Source of the DNA: Prochloron sp. SP5CPC1
GTDB lineage: Bacteria > Cyanobacteriota > Cyanobacteriia > Cyanobacteriales > Prochloraceae
Assembly (NCBI GenBank): GCA_014323965.1
Contig: JACONB010000109.1
Span: 1 to 16,730, forward strand
DNA length: 16,730 nucleotides
Direction of reading: 5' to 3'
The notes beneath the pieces are model-generated. The model worked only from the letters and a program-made list of their open reading frames with translations, was not told the DNA's origin and made no database searches. Shown in pieces: positions 1 to 6,415 of this stretch (its first letter is position 1; every line of letters begins with the position of its first letter). Both the position numbers and the translations under genes were made by a program.

Positions 1-4
1 CCTT

Positions 5-799
5 GTGAAAACGGATAGCATTTGGTATCACTTGTTTCTAAACTTCCCCAGTATCTTCTTTGAGCTGGCAGGTCAACCCCCTTCCTTAGCTGATTCTTAC
101 AGCTTCACCTCCGTGGAAATCAAGCAATTAGCCTTTCGTCTGGATGGGGTATTCTTACCAACAGCAGATACACCCTCCTTACCCATCTGTTTCTGCGAAG
201 TGCAGTTCCAGGAAGACGACCATTTTTATTCCCGTCTGTTTACGGAAATCTTTATTTACCTCCGCCAGAAACAACCACCCAATGATTGGCAAGCTACAAT
301 ACTTTATCCCAACCGCACCATGGAAACCTCCCCTCCAGACTGGTACCGGGAATTCTTTGTCAGTGGGCGTGTCCAACGAGTTTACCTGGATGAATTAGTG
401 GCAACGACAGAACCCACCATGGGAATAGGAACTGCACAGTTGATTGTTGGTAGTCAAGAGGGGGCTGGGGACTTAGCGAGAAAGCTCATTGCTCAAGCAC
501 GAGCTAATATTGTTAATTCCTTTTCTCAGCAAAAGTTTGTAGAATTGATAGAAACGATTCTGGTGTATAAGTTACCGAGCAAAAGTAGAGAGGAGATCGA
601 AGCTATGTTAGGATTGAGTGAATTGAAGCAAACAAAAGTCTATCAGGAAGCCAAATTAGAAGGTCTGCAACAAGGACACAAGCAAGCGATGCAAGAGATT
701 GCCCGGAAACTGCTCCTTCAGGGAACTCCTCAAAAACAAATCACCGCCCTGACAGGACTTGACCGTGCAGAACTGCAACGTTTAAACACCAACACCTAA
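5..799 (+). CDS. DUF2887 / Rpn-family PD-(D/E)XK nuclease-like protein
   Basis: A 264-aa protein with a GTG start. It begins MKTDSIWYHLFLNFPSIFFE, the hallmark opening of cyanobacterial DUF2887 proteins, which are often annotated as Rpn-family recombination-promoting nuclease or putative transposase. The start therefore looks right, although any ribosome binding site lies outside the window. A PD-(D/E)XK-like core is visible: an Asp in FRLDGVF (about residue 47) followed by E-x-Q in CEVQFQ (about residues 65-69). The C-terminal 60 residues are charged and helical and end with a short QGTPQKQITALTGL-type helix-turn-helix-like tail, common in this family. The role is inferred only from the family (DNA cleavage linked to recombination or mobile elements); no substrate can be read. 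It is a stand-alone gene facing an opposing cluster. Confidence 0.85.
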   Translation: MKTDSIWYHLFLNFPSIFFELAGQPPSLADSYSFTSVEIKQLAFRLDGVFLPTADTPSLPICFCEVQFQEDDHFYSRLFTEIFIYLRQKQPPNDWQATILYPNRTMETSPPDWYREFFVSGRVQRVYLDELVATTEPTMGIGTAQLIVGSQEGAGDLARKLIAQARANIVNSFSQQKFVELIETILVYKLPSKSREEIEAMLGLSELKQTKVYQEAKLEGLQQGHKQAMQEIARKLLLQGTPQKQITALTGLDRAELQRLNTNT

Positions 800-815
800 A
801 CTGCACCAAAGAATA

Positions 816-861
816 TTATTCCCGTCTGTTTAGGTGAATCTTGGCGCTCTCTTTCAGAGAG
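816..861. repeat. Short repeat of the DUF2887 gene plus small hairpin
   Basis: The 17 bases at 816-832 (ttattcccgtctgttta) are identical to 226-242 inside the DUF2887 gene, with weaker similarity continuing a further 10 bases. Just downstream, 847-852 and 856-861 (CTCTCT/AGAGAG, 3-nt loop) form a small inverted repeat without a T tract. This may be a fragment of a second, deleted DUF2887 copy, or chance. The hairpin could end the gene but is not a canonical terminator. Confidence 0.35.
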
Positions 862-892
862 AGGTTCAGCTGGCATTCAGCACATTACAAAA

Positions 893-994
893 CTATCTCT
901 CTGTTTTAGGGGCGGCATCATCATCTTCTCTATGAGCTAAAATATAAGTGTGTAAATCTTTTTTGCTCATTGCTTTGAAGTCAGGCTTACTCAT
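893..994 (-). CDS. DUF6887-like small protein, 33 aa
   Basis: A 33-aa ORF beginning MSKPDFKAMSKKDLHTYILA and ending in DDDAAPKTER. The N-terminal M-S-K-P-x-F-x-x-M-S-x-x-x-L pattern is the typical start of cyanobacterial DUF6887 proteins. Its ATG overlaps the TGA of the upstream DUF6888 frame by 4 nt (ATGA at 994-991), which indicates translational coupling. These two families are commonly adjacent in cyanobacteria; their function is unknown, and the two-small-gene layout resembles a toxin-antitoxin pair only in form. The protein seems shorter than usual: the expected acidic and aromatic C-terminal part after HREDD is absent, so it may be truncated. Recognition is by eye. Confidence 0.65.
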   Translation of the reverse strand: MSKPDFKAMSKKDLHTYILAHREDDDAAPKTER

Positions 995-1178
995 TCTACA
1001 TACCGACCTTTGCCGTTGGGATATATCTCAATAATATTTTCCTCCCCTACTAGAAAAAACACATTCCCTGTACGATCATCTATACGAACTATATTGATAG
1101 GCAAGTACAACTTGCTAAACCTTACGCATAAATTAAAGCACTGGTGCTCCTCTGCTCTGGTGTAGGAATTTTTGACAT
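991..1178 (-). pseudogene. DUF6888-like gene with an early frameshift
   Basis: Reading from the ATG at 1178 gives MSKIPTPEQ, the usual DUF6888 N-terminus, but that frame soon stops at TAA. The body of the family (FSKLYLPINIVRIDDRTG, then NVFFLVGEENIIEIYPNG) lies in another frame that has no ATG or GTG of its own and a TAG just upstream. The switch falls within cagaggagcac (coding strand), where a duplicated AG would explain it. The total of 188 nt is 62 codons plus 2, matching a 2-nt insertion in a protein of about 61 aa. It is followed at once by the DUF6887 gene through an ATGA overlap. A sequencing error or a programmed frameshift cannot be excluded. Confidence 0.65.
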
Positions 1179-1210
1179 ACTCTAACCAACTCTCATCAGT
1201 CTAAGTGTAA

Positions 1211-2314
1211 CTACCTCACCAATGCCAGTTCTAACTCTGATTTTTTACTCTCTATAGAAGTAGAGGGGAAAACGGGTGGCGCTAGTGCTGCTATTGACAA
1301 TTGTACCCGCGTCCCTACTGATAATTGGGTATGGGCGGCGGTGCGAGCATGGAGTCTTTGTCCGGAAGGGGTTTGCACGCAATAGCGATACTCCCGACCC
1401 AAGAATTGGCGATCCCTGACCACCACTGGTCCACTACGGTCTGGTTTGAGCAAAATCTCTTCTTCGCGCAGCATTAATTCCCCCATATCCCATTGAGCTA
1501 TACTCTGGAACTCAAATTCGCCTATTTCCGTTCTCCAGCAGTTTCCTTTCCGTTGAGCAGGAAGAAAATTAGCCTGGGAAACAAATTCAGCTACAAAACG
1601 GGAAGCTGGTTGAGTATAAATTTCCTCGGGAGTACCTATTTGCTCCAATTTCCCATCCCGCATAACCCCAATAGTATCGGAAATTGCCAGAGCTTCTTCC
1701 TGATCGTGAGTGACAAAAATTGCTGAAGTGCCGCTAGCTTTGAGAATGCGGCGGATATCGTGGCGCAGTCGTTGACGCACTTGCAGATCTAGGTTACTGA
1801 GAGGTTCGTCCAGGAGAATTATCTCTGGTTGGGGGGCTAAAGCTCTAGCAAGGGCAATGCGCTGCTGTTGTCCTCCAGACAGTTCGTGGGGATAGCGTTT
1901 TTCCAGTCCAGCGAGTCCCACTAAATCCAGGACTTCCGAGAGCCGCTCCTTGATTTGTCTGCTACCATTGCGCTGCTTACCTCTTTTTAAGCCAAAACCA
2001 AGATTCTCGGCAATGGTCAGGTGAGGGAATAAAGCATAGTCTTGAAAGACCATCCCTGTATTGCGGTGTTCCGGTGCAACCCAACAACCCGGTCCCGATA
2101 CGAGCTTTCCTCCTAACTCGACCGTTCCGCTGCAAGGTTCCTCGAACCCTGCTAAAATCCGTAAGAGCGTGGTTTTACCACAGCCAGAAGGACCGAGTAA
2201 TCCCAGCAAATCTCCCTGTTTGAGGGTTAAGCTGACGTTGGCAATTGCCGGAATAGGATTAGATGAGAATTTTTTGCTGAGGTTGTGCAGATGAAGAATT
2301 GCTGGTTTTTTCAT
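1211..2314 (-). CDS. Ferric-iron-type ABC transporter ATP-binding protein (FutC/FbpC-like)
   Basis: A 367-aa ABC ATPase of the CUT1/FbpC class, probably the cytoplasmic ATPase of a Fe(III) importer. Visible elements are the Walker A motif GPSGCGKTT (about 41-49), the Q-loop in MVFQDYALFPH (Q91), the signature LSGGQQQ (about 145-151), Walker B IILLDEP (about 165-171) and the H-loop VTHDQEEA (H203). About 130 further residues form a TOBE-type regulatory domain, as in FutC and FbpC. Length fits the family. No permease or substrate-binding gene is next to it, so iron specificity is inferred; another CUT1 substrate is possible. The ATG at 2314 lacks a clear Shine-Dalgarno, as is common in cyanobacteria. 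A long hairpin (2386-2426) lies upstream. Confidence 0.85.
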   Translation of the reverse strand: MKKPAILHLHNLSKKFSSNPIPAIANVSLTLKQGDLLGLLGPSGCGKTTLLRILAGFEEPCSGTVELGGKLVSGPGCWVAPEHRNTGMVFQDYALFPHLTIAENLGFGLKRGKQRNGSRQIKERLSEVLDLVGLAGLEKRYPHELSGGQQQRIALARALAPQPEIILLDEPLSNLDLQVRQRLRHDIRRILKASGTSAIFVTHDQEEALAISDTIGVMRDGKLEQIGTPEEIYTQPASRFVAEFVSQANFLPAQRKGNCWRTEIGEFEFQSIAQWDMGELMLREEEILLKPDRSGPVVVRDRQFLGREYRYCVQTPSGQRLHARTAAHTQLSVGTRVQLSIAALAPPVFPSTSIESKKSELELALVR

Positions 2315-2385
2315 AAGGTAAAAGGAAAACTTAGTAAGAGCTGTAAAAAAGCCCGCTGTGGAAGTTTTGAGTTCATTTGCGGTGC

Positions 2386-2426
2386 GGTGCGTTTTCTGGA
2401 ATCAGATTCCGGGTGGAAAGCGCACC
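2386..2426. repeat. Long imperfect hairpin in the futC-like/crtB-like divergent spacer
   Basis: Outer arms ggtgcgttttc (2386-2396) and gaaagcgcacc (2416-2426) pair with one G-T wobble. Between them is a perfect palindrome GGAATC-A-GATTCC (2398-2410). It lies in the 296-bp spacer between the divergent genes at 2314 and 2611. It could be an RNA structure in the leader of the minus-strand ABC gene, or a dispersed cyanobacterial palindrome. No canonical T tract follows it. The rest of the spacer (2427-2610) is AT-rich and shows nothing else convincing. Confidence 0.55.
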
Positions 2427-2610
2427 AAGATGGCGAGCTTTTTTTCTCTTGGATCCAAATTTAGATAGGAAGTTTTTTCAACAAACTGATCCAAAATATA
2501 ACATTGATTTCTCGTTCTAAATAAGAAATTTTAGCAAAAAATTAATTCTGTAGCGGCCATATTGCGGGTGATTAGGTATTATATCACAGACCTAAATAAG
2601 AGAGGAAACC

Positions 2611-3450
2611 GTGGCGTTGCGTATTCCCAGTATCCTAGATATGAGTCGGCGTGAGGAGTCTAAAGATATGAATTTATGTAAAAATGCATTGGCGATGCTC
2701 AAAGAAACCAGTCGCACCTTTTACATTCCCATCAATCGTTTACCTGGGGAACTAAAAGCAGCGGTAGCCTCAGCCTATTTGTGCATGCGGGCCATCGATG
2801 ACATCGAAGATAGTTCAGAAATAGATAATACTACTAAGGCGAAACTATTACGGAAAATTAGCCTCAACTTACAAGCTGGGGTGGAAAATACTACAGTTGA
2901 TGACTTCTCTCTTTGGTTGAAGGGCGGGGAAACAAGGATACTGCCTGAGGTAAGCGTGGGGTTGGGAGAATGGGCGTTGTTAGCACCGGAGGCGATCGCA
3001 CCTCGCATTTGGGATGCAACGGCAGCAATGGCGGATAGAATGGCTTACTGGGCTGAGATTAATTGGCCAATCGAGACGGAATCGGATTTAGACAGCTATA
3101 CCTTTAGCGTCGCTGGTGCGGTAGGATTGTTGCTTTCAGACCTATGGGCTTGGTACGATGGCACGAAAACAAACCGTACTCATGCCATTGGTTTCGGGCG
3201 AGGTTTGCAAGCAGTCAATATTCTCCGCAACCAGCAGGAAGATATAATCCGTGGCGTGGATTTTTACCCAGATACTTGGACAAGGGAAGATATGGATCGC
3301 TATGCTCGTCGCAATCTAAGACTGGCGGATCTTTATACTAATGCCCTTCCTCCCGGTCCTGCTCACGAAAAAGGGCCTCACGAATTCTTTGAGGGAACTT
3401 GTTGGGTAGTAGCTAGTTTATCTGCTTACATAAATAATGTATTTAAGTAA
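2611..3450 (+). CDS. Squalene/phytoene synthase family protein, altered second Asp-rich motif
   Basis: A 279-aa head-to-head prenyl synthase fold. The GTG at 2611 is preceded by agagagg with good spacing; an ATG at 2641 is the alternative. Family marks are TSRTFYIPINRLP (34-46), the first Asp-rich motif RAIDDIED (60-67: D63, D64, D67), YTFSVAGAVG (163-172) and the second motif NILRNQQED (203-211). In CrtB/CrtM the second motif reads NILRDxxED, with both Asp residues binding Mg-diphosphate. Here the first is Asn (N207) while E210 and D211 remain, and the following GRxYxP is GVDFYP. The C-terminal end lacks the usual conserved (FCxIPLALA) helix and is shorter. It could be a specialised or non-catalytic paralogue rather than the main phytoene synthase. 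The HIP1 site at 2992-2999 lies inside it. Confidence 0.85.
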   Translation: MALRIPSILDMSRREESKDMNLCKNALAMLKETSRTFYIPINRLPGELKAAVASAYLCMRAIDDIEDSSEIDNTTKAKLLRKISLNLQAGVENTTVDDFSLWLKGGETRILPEVSVGLGEWALLAPEAIAPRIWDATAAMADRMAYWAEINWPIETESDLDSYTFSVAGAVGLLLSDLWAWYDGTKTNRTHAIGFGRGLQAVNILRNQQEDIIRGVDFYPDTWTREDMDRYARRNLRLADLYTNALPPGPAHEKGPHEFFEGTCWVVASLSAYINNVFK

Positions 3451-3502
3451 AATTAGTAAGGCAATTTTTAAAGATGGAAAAGGCGGATCGATAATATTTT
3501 TT

Positions 3503-3535
3503 CATGATAAATGCTAATAAGTTGCATTAATCATG
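3503..3535. promoter_or_regulatory. Inverted repeat upstream of the 86-aa gene
   Basis: catgataaatgc (3503-3514) and gcattaatcatg (3524-3535) are complementary at 11 of 12 positions around a 9-nt centre. The element is followed directly by TATACT (3537-3542), a possible -10 box with no well-placed -35. Its position 58-90 bp before the ATG at 3593 suits an operator or leader hairpin. Inference only. Confidence 0.35.
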
Positions 3536-3592
3536 CTATACTTGAGTAAAGCTTAGGACATTTTAGATAAATAATCGGATCCGATTTACAAG

Positions 3593-3853
3593 ATGAACTT
3601 ACTCAATTCAAACTCAACATCTTACCAACCAGTGGAAGTAGACTTAGGGGAACGCTGGTCAATCTATCATCGACTGCGGGAACTTGAGATTCCTTGCTCC
3701 TGCGCTATTAGCCAGCCCTTGCGAGTAGAAGTAGGCAGTCCCTTGTCTGCCATTCAACTGTGGAGCGTTGTTCAATCCGTGACGAAGAACCGCGACGAGT
3801 TGGTCTGTTGGTTAAATCAATGCTGGGAAAGCAAGATGGATAAGTATAAGTAA
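3593..3853 (+). CDS. Conserved cyanobacterial hypothetical protein, 86 aa
   Basis: A soluble 86-aa protein with a central block VDLGERWSIYHRLRELEIPC and later SAIQLWSVVQSV and CWLNQCWE, rich in Trp and Cys (C35, C37). I recognise this as a small conserved cyanobacterial protein of unknown function; no enzymatic motif, signal peptide or membrane segment is visible. It lies 26 nt upstream of the [2Fe-2S] gene on the same strand, so the two are probably co-transcribed. The Cys-x-Cys and terminal Cys could bind metal, but that is speculation. Confidence 0.8.
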   Translation: MNLLNSNSTSYQPVEVDLGERWSIYHRLRELEIPCSCAISQPLRVEVGSPLSAIQLWSVVQSVTKNRDELVCWLNQCWESKMDKYK

Positions 3854-3879
3854 TAACCTAGAGCAGTAATTAATAAATA

Positions 3880-4446
3880 ATGTCAAAACTGAAACCTAAA
3901 ATCTCCCAATTCCATCTCGTGGGACAACTTTCCGGTTTCGTTCTCAAGGACGGTTGCAAGCTCAAGTATCTCAAGGTAACAGTTTCCCAATTAGAATACT
4001 GGCTCAAATTTCCCAAAGAGTTACTCAAGCAAATATCGCCTGACTTGACTTCTGGTTGTTGGCTGGAAATTAACGGTACGAGAAAACAGAGTCAGAAAAC
4101 CGGAGTTGTGAAGCTGAAAGCTGAAAAGGTCAAGATTTTGAGTCCTGCTGAGAATATCTCACCTGGACTGGAAATTATCCCGAACCAAGCAGTGTCTCCT
4201 AGTATTCTTGTTTGTCACTCCTCTACTTGTCGTAAGCGAGGAGCCAAAATTCTGGCAGCAGCCATAGAAGAAGGTTTGCAGGGTTACAGTTTAGGGTCGG
4301 AAGTGGTTGTTCAACCCAGTGGTTGTCTGAAGCGATGTAAAAAAGGACCCAACTTGATGGTTATGCCTGGTGGGTTACTCTACGATAGAGTTACCCTCAA
4401 GCAGGTTCCTACTTTGTTACAACGGCATTTTGCGCTCCAGAAGTAG
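3880..4446 (+). CDS. Thioredoxin-fold (2Fe-2S) ferredoxin-domain protein
   Basis: A 188-aa two-part protein. The N-terminal ~95 residues (QFHLVGQLSGFVLKDG..., then WLEINGTRK and VKLKAEKVKILSP) look like an OB-like or RNA/ligand-binding beta domain found fused to this ferredoxin type in cyanobacteria. The C-terminal domain has the thioredoxin-like [2Fe-2S] cysteines: C112 and C117 in VCHSSTCRKRG, C149 and C153 in GCLKRCKKGPN, followed by LMVMPGGLLY. This is the fold of NuoE/HoxE and of Aquifex-type ferredoxins, with a C-x4-C...C-x3-C spacing. It probably acts as a soluble electron carrier; the partner is unknown. Its ATG is 26 nt after the 86-aa gene. It converges on dpsA with an 18-nt gap. 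Confidence 0.85.
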   Translation: MSKLKPKISQFHLVGQLSGFVLKDGCKLKYLKVTVSQLEYWLKFPKELLKQISPDLTSGCWLEINGTRKQSQKTGVVKLKAEKVKILSPAENISPGLEIIPNQAVSPSILVCHSSTCRKRGAKILAAAIEEGLQGYSLGSEVVVQPSGCLKRCKKGPNLMVMPGGLLYDRVTLKQVPTLLQRHFALQK

Positions 4447-4464
4447 TTCAAGTTGAACCTAGGT

Positions 4465-5013
4465 TTATTGGTTGGAGTTAAAACCCAAAGTTAAGCTGTC
4501 CGGTGCCAGGAAGTGGTTGAGGTGGTAAGCCCTCTCTTCCGTTTTCAGCAGGATCTGTTCTATCAAGTAGCGAGTGGCGCGATCGCCCAAACTTTCCGCC
4601 TGTGCTGCTTGACGACGGAGAAGTTTGACGATTTCTTGTTCTGCTGCCAAATCGTGTTCCGCCATCGTTCGGCAATCATAAGCGCCGTCAGCCTCAGGTG
4701 TAAAGCAGCACAACTCAGCTAATTTGGAGAAACTCGCAGCGGGTATTCCCCCCAGTCCGTTTAACCGCTCTCCCAAGTCGTGAACGTGCTCCCGTACCGC
4801 TTTATAGTTGTCCTCGAAAAATTTGTGGAGAGAGTAAAATTCAGAACCCTCCACGACAAAATGGTGCTTTTGGTACTGTAAGTAGAGAGCTTGGAAGCTA
4901 GCTAGGGCAATATTTAAGCCCTCGCAAACTGGTGTGGTGACGTTCTTGTCCAAAAAAATAGGATTTTCGGCTATCTCCTCAAAGGAGTGGAGAACACCTT
5001 GTACTGTAGACAT
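4465..5013 (-). CDS. dpsA: DpsA-type ferritin-like DNA-binding protein, three-histidine ferroxidase site
   Basis: A 182-aa Dps-family protein that forms a dodecameric cage oxidising Fe(II) and protecting DNA from Fenton chemistry. Ferroxidase-site residues are visible as H51 in KHHFVVEG, H63 and E67 in SLHKFFEDNY, and H78 and E82 in HVHDLGERLNGLGG. Most Dps proteins have Asp at the H78 position. His there is the cyanobacterial DpsA variant described for Thermosynechococcus DpsA, which binds Zn at the centre and uses O2 as oxidant. The C-terminal helix EERAYHLNHFL is intact. The ATG at 5013 is preceded by agagg. The HIP1 site 4579-4586 is inside the gene. Start, length and motifs all fit a functional gene. 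Confidence 0.92.
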   Translation of the reverse strand: MSTVQGVLHSFEEIAENPIFLDKNVTTPVCEGLNIALASFQALYLQYQKHHFVVEGSEFYSLHKFFEDNYKAVREHVHDLGERLNGLGGIPAASFSKLAELCCFTPEADGAYDCRTMAEHDLAAEQEIVKLLRRQAAQAESLGDRATRYLIEQILLKTEERAYHLNHFLAPDSLTLGFNSNQ

Positions 5014-5053
5014 AGTGGTTTTTTTCCTCTGAATGTAATCAATATAGATTATA

Positions 5054-5659
5054 TCAAAACCTTCGATTTACATCTTCAATAGACAAACTCAAAGCTCCTG
5101 CTATTTGTTCGACGCTTAAACCTAGCTGCTGCAAACGAACCACTGCATCATCTCGCTCTCGTTCTAGGCGATCTGCTCGTTCACTACCAGTTAATAAGAG
5201 ATTACCATCTTCATCCCACCAACGGAGCCAAAGTTGGTTTTGATTCTGATAATTTCCCTGCCATAATCTCAATTCTACTAGCATTTGGTCAATGGGATAA
5301 TGACCTCGTTGGTTGGACTCCAGCTTACGATAAACTCTGTTAACTAGATTATATACTTCTAGTTTGCCTCGTTTAATTTCATATATCCCATGATAGGGAA
5401 CCCTCATAATGCTCTCGTAGACCCAAAATTTTCCTGGTCTGGTTTTCTCTTTTCCGAAAGAGGAGGATAAGGAAGTGGTATCTCGCTCCTCCTTACCGGA
5501 ACCGCTAGCAAACTCTAAAACAATCCAAGGGGTGATAAATTCCCGCCAGAGGACATAGGAACGGCGAATCTGACCATCTAATAAGGGAGGTACACCAGGG
5601 ACGTAAAACCAATCTGGTGCTTCTGCACCTTGTTCTGGAGGCTCTGTTTGACGCCAATA
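5054..5659 (-). pseudogene. Uma2-family (DUF820) endonuclease, N-terminus lost at a group II intron
   Basis: About 201 residues of a Uma2/DUF820 protein (PD-(D/E)XK fold), starting YWRQTEPPEQGAEAPDWFYV and continuing through PPLLDGQIRRSYVLW, WIVLEFASGSGKEERD and WLRWWDEDGNLLLTG to a charged coiled-coil tail ending SIEDVNRRF. Intact members have roughly 60 more N-terminal residues. Here the frame continues upstream only into group II intron sequence (domains V-VI), so the 5' end is the 3' splice site of intron B (5660/5659). The putative 5' exon, 5.1 kb away beyond 10802, has stops in this frame and no recognisable Uma2 N-terminus. The gene therefore looks dead unless an exon has been displaced. 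Function of Uma2 proteins in cyanobacteria is largely unknown. Confidence 0.8.
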
Positions 5660-5662
5660 ATT

Positions 5663-5698
5663 AGAGTCGATGCCCGATTTACACCGGGGCACCTCTCT
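5663..5698 (-). other. Group II intron domain VI of intron B
   Basis: A hairpin between domain V and the 3' splice site. An AGAG/CTCT base stem encloses TGCCC...GGGCA arms, then AAT ends the intron. The branch adenosine should lie on the 3' side of this hairpin; which A is bulged cannot be fixed by eye. Confidence 0.6.
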
Positions 5699-5700
5699 CA

Positions 5701-5733
5701 AGAACCGTGCCGTATCTACGCTCACACGGCCCC
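5701..5733 (-). ncRNA. Group II intron domain V (intron B), AGC triad changed to GGC
   Basis: On the minus strand it reads GGGGCCGTGTGAGCG, then TAGATA, then CGGCACGGTTCT. It pairs as GGCCGTG with CACGGTT(C), closed by an AGAT loop in CGT/ACG. It is nearly identical to the domain V of intron A at 5894-5925. The position of the catalytic-triad A is G, so the triad reads GGC. G-U pairing is kept, but the metal-binding triad is atypical. Confidence 0.75.
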
Positions 5734-5749
5734 TTCAGCTACATATTTA

Positions 5750-5848
5750 ATGAGTTTCTCACTCATACTTGACTGTTCAGACGAACGACTTTGTCTGTGT
5801 ATTTCCTGGTGTTGATGACACGCCCTGTGAAGGACGGCATGATTTTTA
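5750..5848 (-). pseudogene. 3' exon of intron B's HNH domain (beyond intron A)
   Basis: Starting at the 3' splice site of A (5848), the frame reads (R)KNHAVLHRACHQHQEIHR and continues into a short low-complexity tail that stops inside domain V. It matches the NPKNCVALHRECHQHQEIHK end of intron A's HNH domain. It is the continuation of the ORF interrupted at 8449. It looks like an isolated fragment only because intron A separates it from the rest. Confidence 0.8.
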
Positions 5849-5851
5849 ATT

Positions 5852-5891
5852 GCACTCAAAGGGTTGGGATTAAATCCAACCGCCCCTGTGC
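5852..5891 (-). other. Group II intron domain VI of intron A
   Basis: A hairpin with base stem GCAC/GTGC, an AGGGG/CCTTT segment and a GGTTGG/CCAACC upper stem around ATTTAATC. It is followed by AAT at the proposed 3' end. Position and shape match domain VI directly after domain V. Confidence 0.65.
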
Positions 5892-5893
5892 TT

Positions 5894-5925
5894 AGAACCG
5901 TGCCGTATCTACGCTCACACGGCTC
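5894..5925 (-). ncRNA. Group II intron domain V (intron A)
   Basis: The minus strand reads GAGCCGTGTGAGCG, TAGATA, CGGCACGGTTCT. GAGCCGTG pairs with CACGGTTC (one G-U). The AGC catalytic triad is present, with a two-part stem and a small AGAT loop. This is the canonical ~34-nt catalytic hairpin of group II ribozymes, followed at the expected distance by domain VI. Confidence 0.85.
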
Positions 5926-6342
5926 CTCGGTCTTATCGCTGGACGCCAAAGGCGGCACCTTCGGTGTAAGCTGCTCTTCCGAGTTTTGCCTTCCTTTACC
6001 CTTACTTTATGTATTTCTTGATGTTGGTGGCATTCCCGGTGCAAGGCGACACAGTTCTTTGGATTCCAATTCCTATGGTCCCCATCGATGTGGTGTAACT
6101 CCACAGTGTCTCCTGGCATGAACGGAAAGTTACAGTGGGCACATTTCATCTTCTGTCTAGTCATTGCCTGTCCGGTAGGGCTGCCTTTATATTTCTTGTT
6201 CTTACGGTTTACCCAGTAAATTTGGTTTCCGTCACGGAGCAGCAGCAGCGCCTTTTACCATGACATGGCCGTTAACCTTCCATTCAACTTTAGGAAAAGC
6301 ATCTTTGATTTGGGCATTCGTTAAAATCCTTTTTGCTGCACC

Positions 6343-6372
6343 CCTGCTCAGGCGCGGCGGCGCCTGAGCAGG
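6343..6372. repeat. GC-rich perfect hairpin repeat inside intron A's IEP
   Basis: Arms of 13 nt (CCTGCTCAGGCGC / GCGCCTGAGCAGG) around a GGCG loop. It sits in the C-terminal part of the RT-maturase ORF at the point where the frame is lost. The half-motif CCCCTGCTCAGG recurs at 7882-7892 in the same intron. Consistent with a small mobile palindrome of the SDR type known in filamentous cyanobacteria. Confidence 0.7.
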
Positions 6373-6398
6373 CTTTTAGCGTTTGTGGTACATTATTG

Positions 6399-6415
6399 GA
6401 ATCACATTGTGATTC
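6399..6415. repeat. 17-bp perfect palindrome in intron A's IEP
   Basis: GAATCACA-T-TGTGATTC, 8-bp arms with one central base, 26 bp from the GC-rich hairpin. It encodes ESQCDSNN-type residues absent from the homologous part of intron B's protein, so it looks like an insertion. Confidence 0.6.

Noticed and set aside
2386..2470. Rho-independent terminator
   Set aside because: The T tract comes about 12 bases after the hairpin, and no gene on + ends there.
5722..5958. A second small HNH-like gene in tandem
   Set aside because: It is the 3' exon part of intron B's HNH domain separated by intron A, and its upstream half reads through domains V-VI of A.
5892..6164. A separate HNH endonuclease gene
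   Set aside because: The HNH motif is the end of intron A's broken protein; upstream residues in another frame continue into it.
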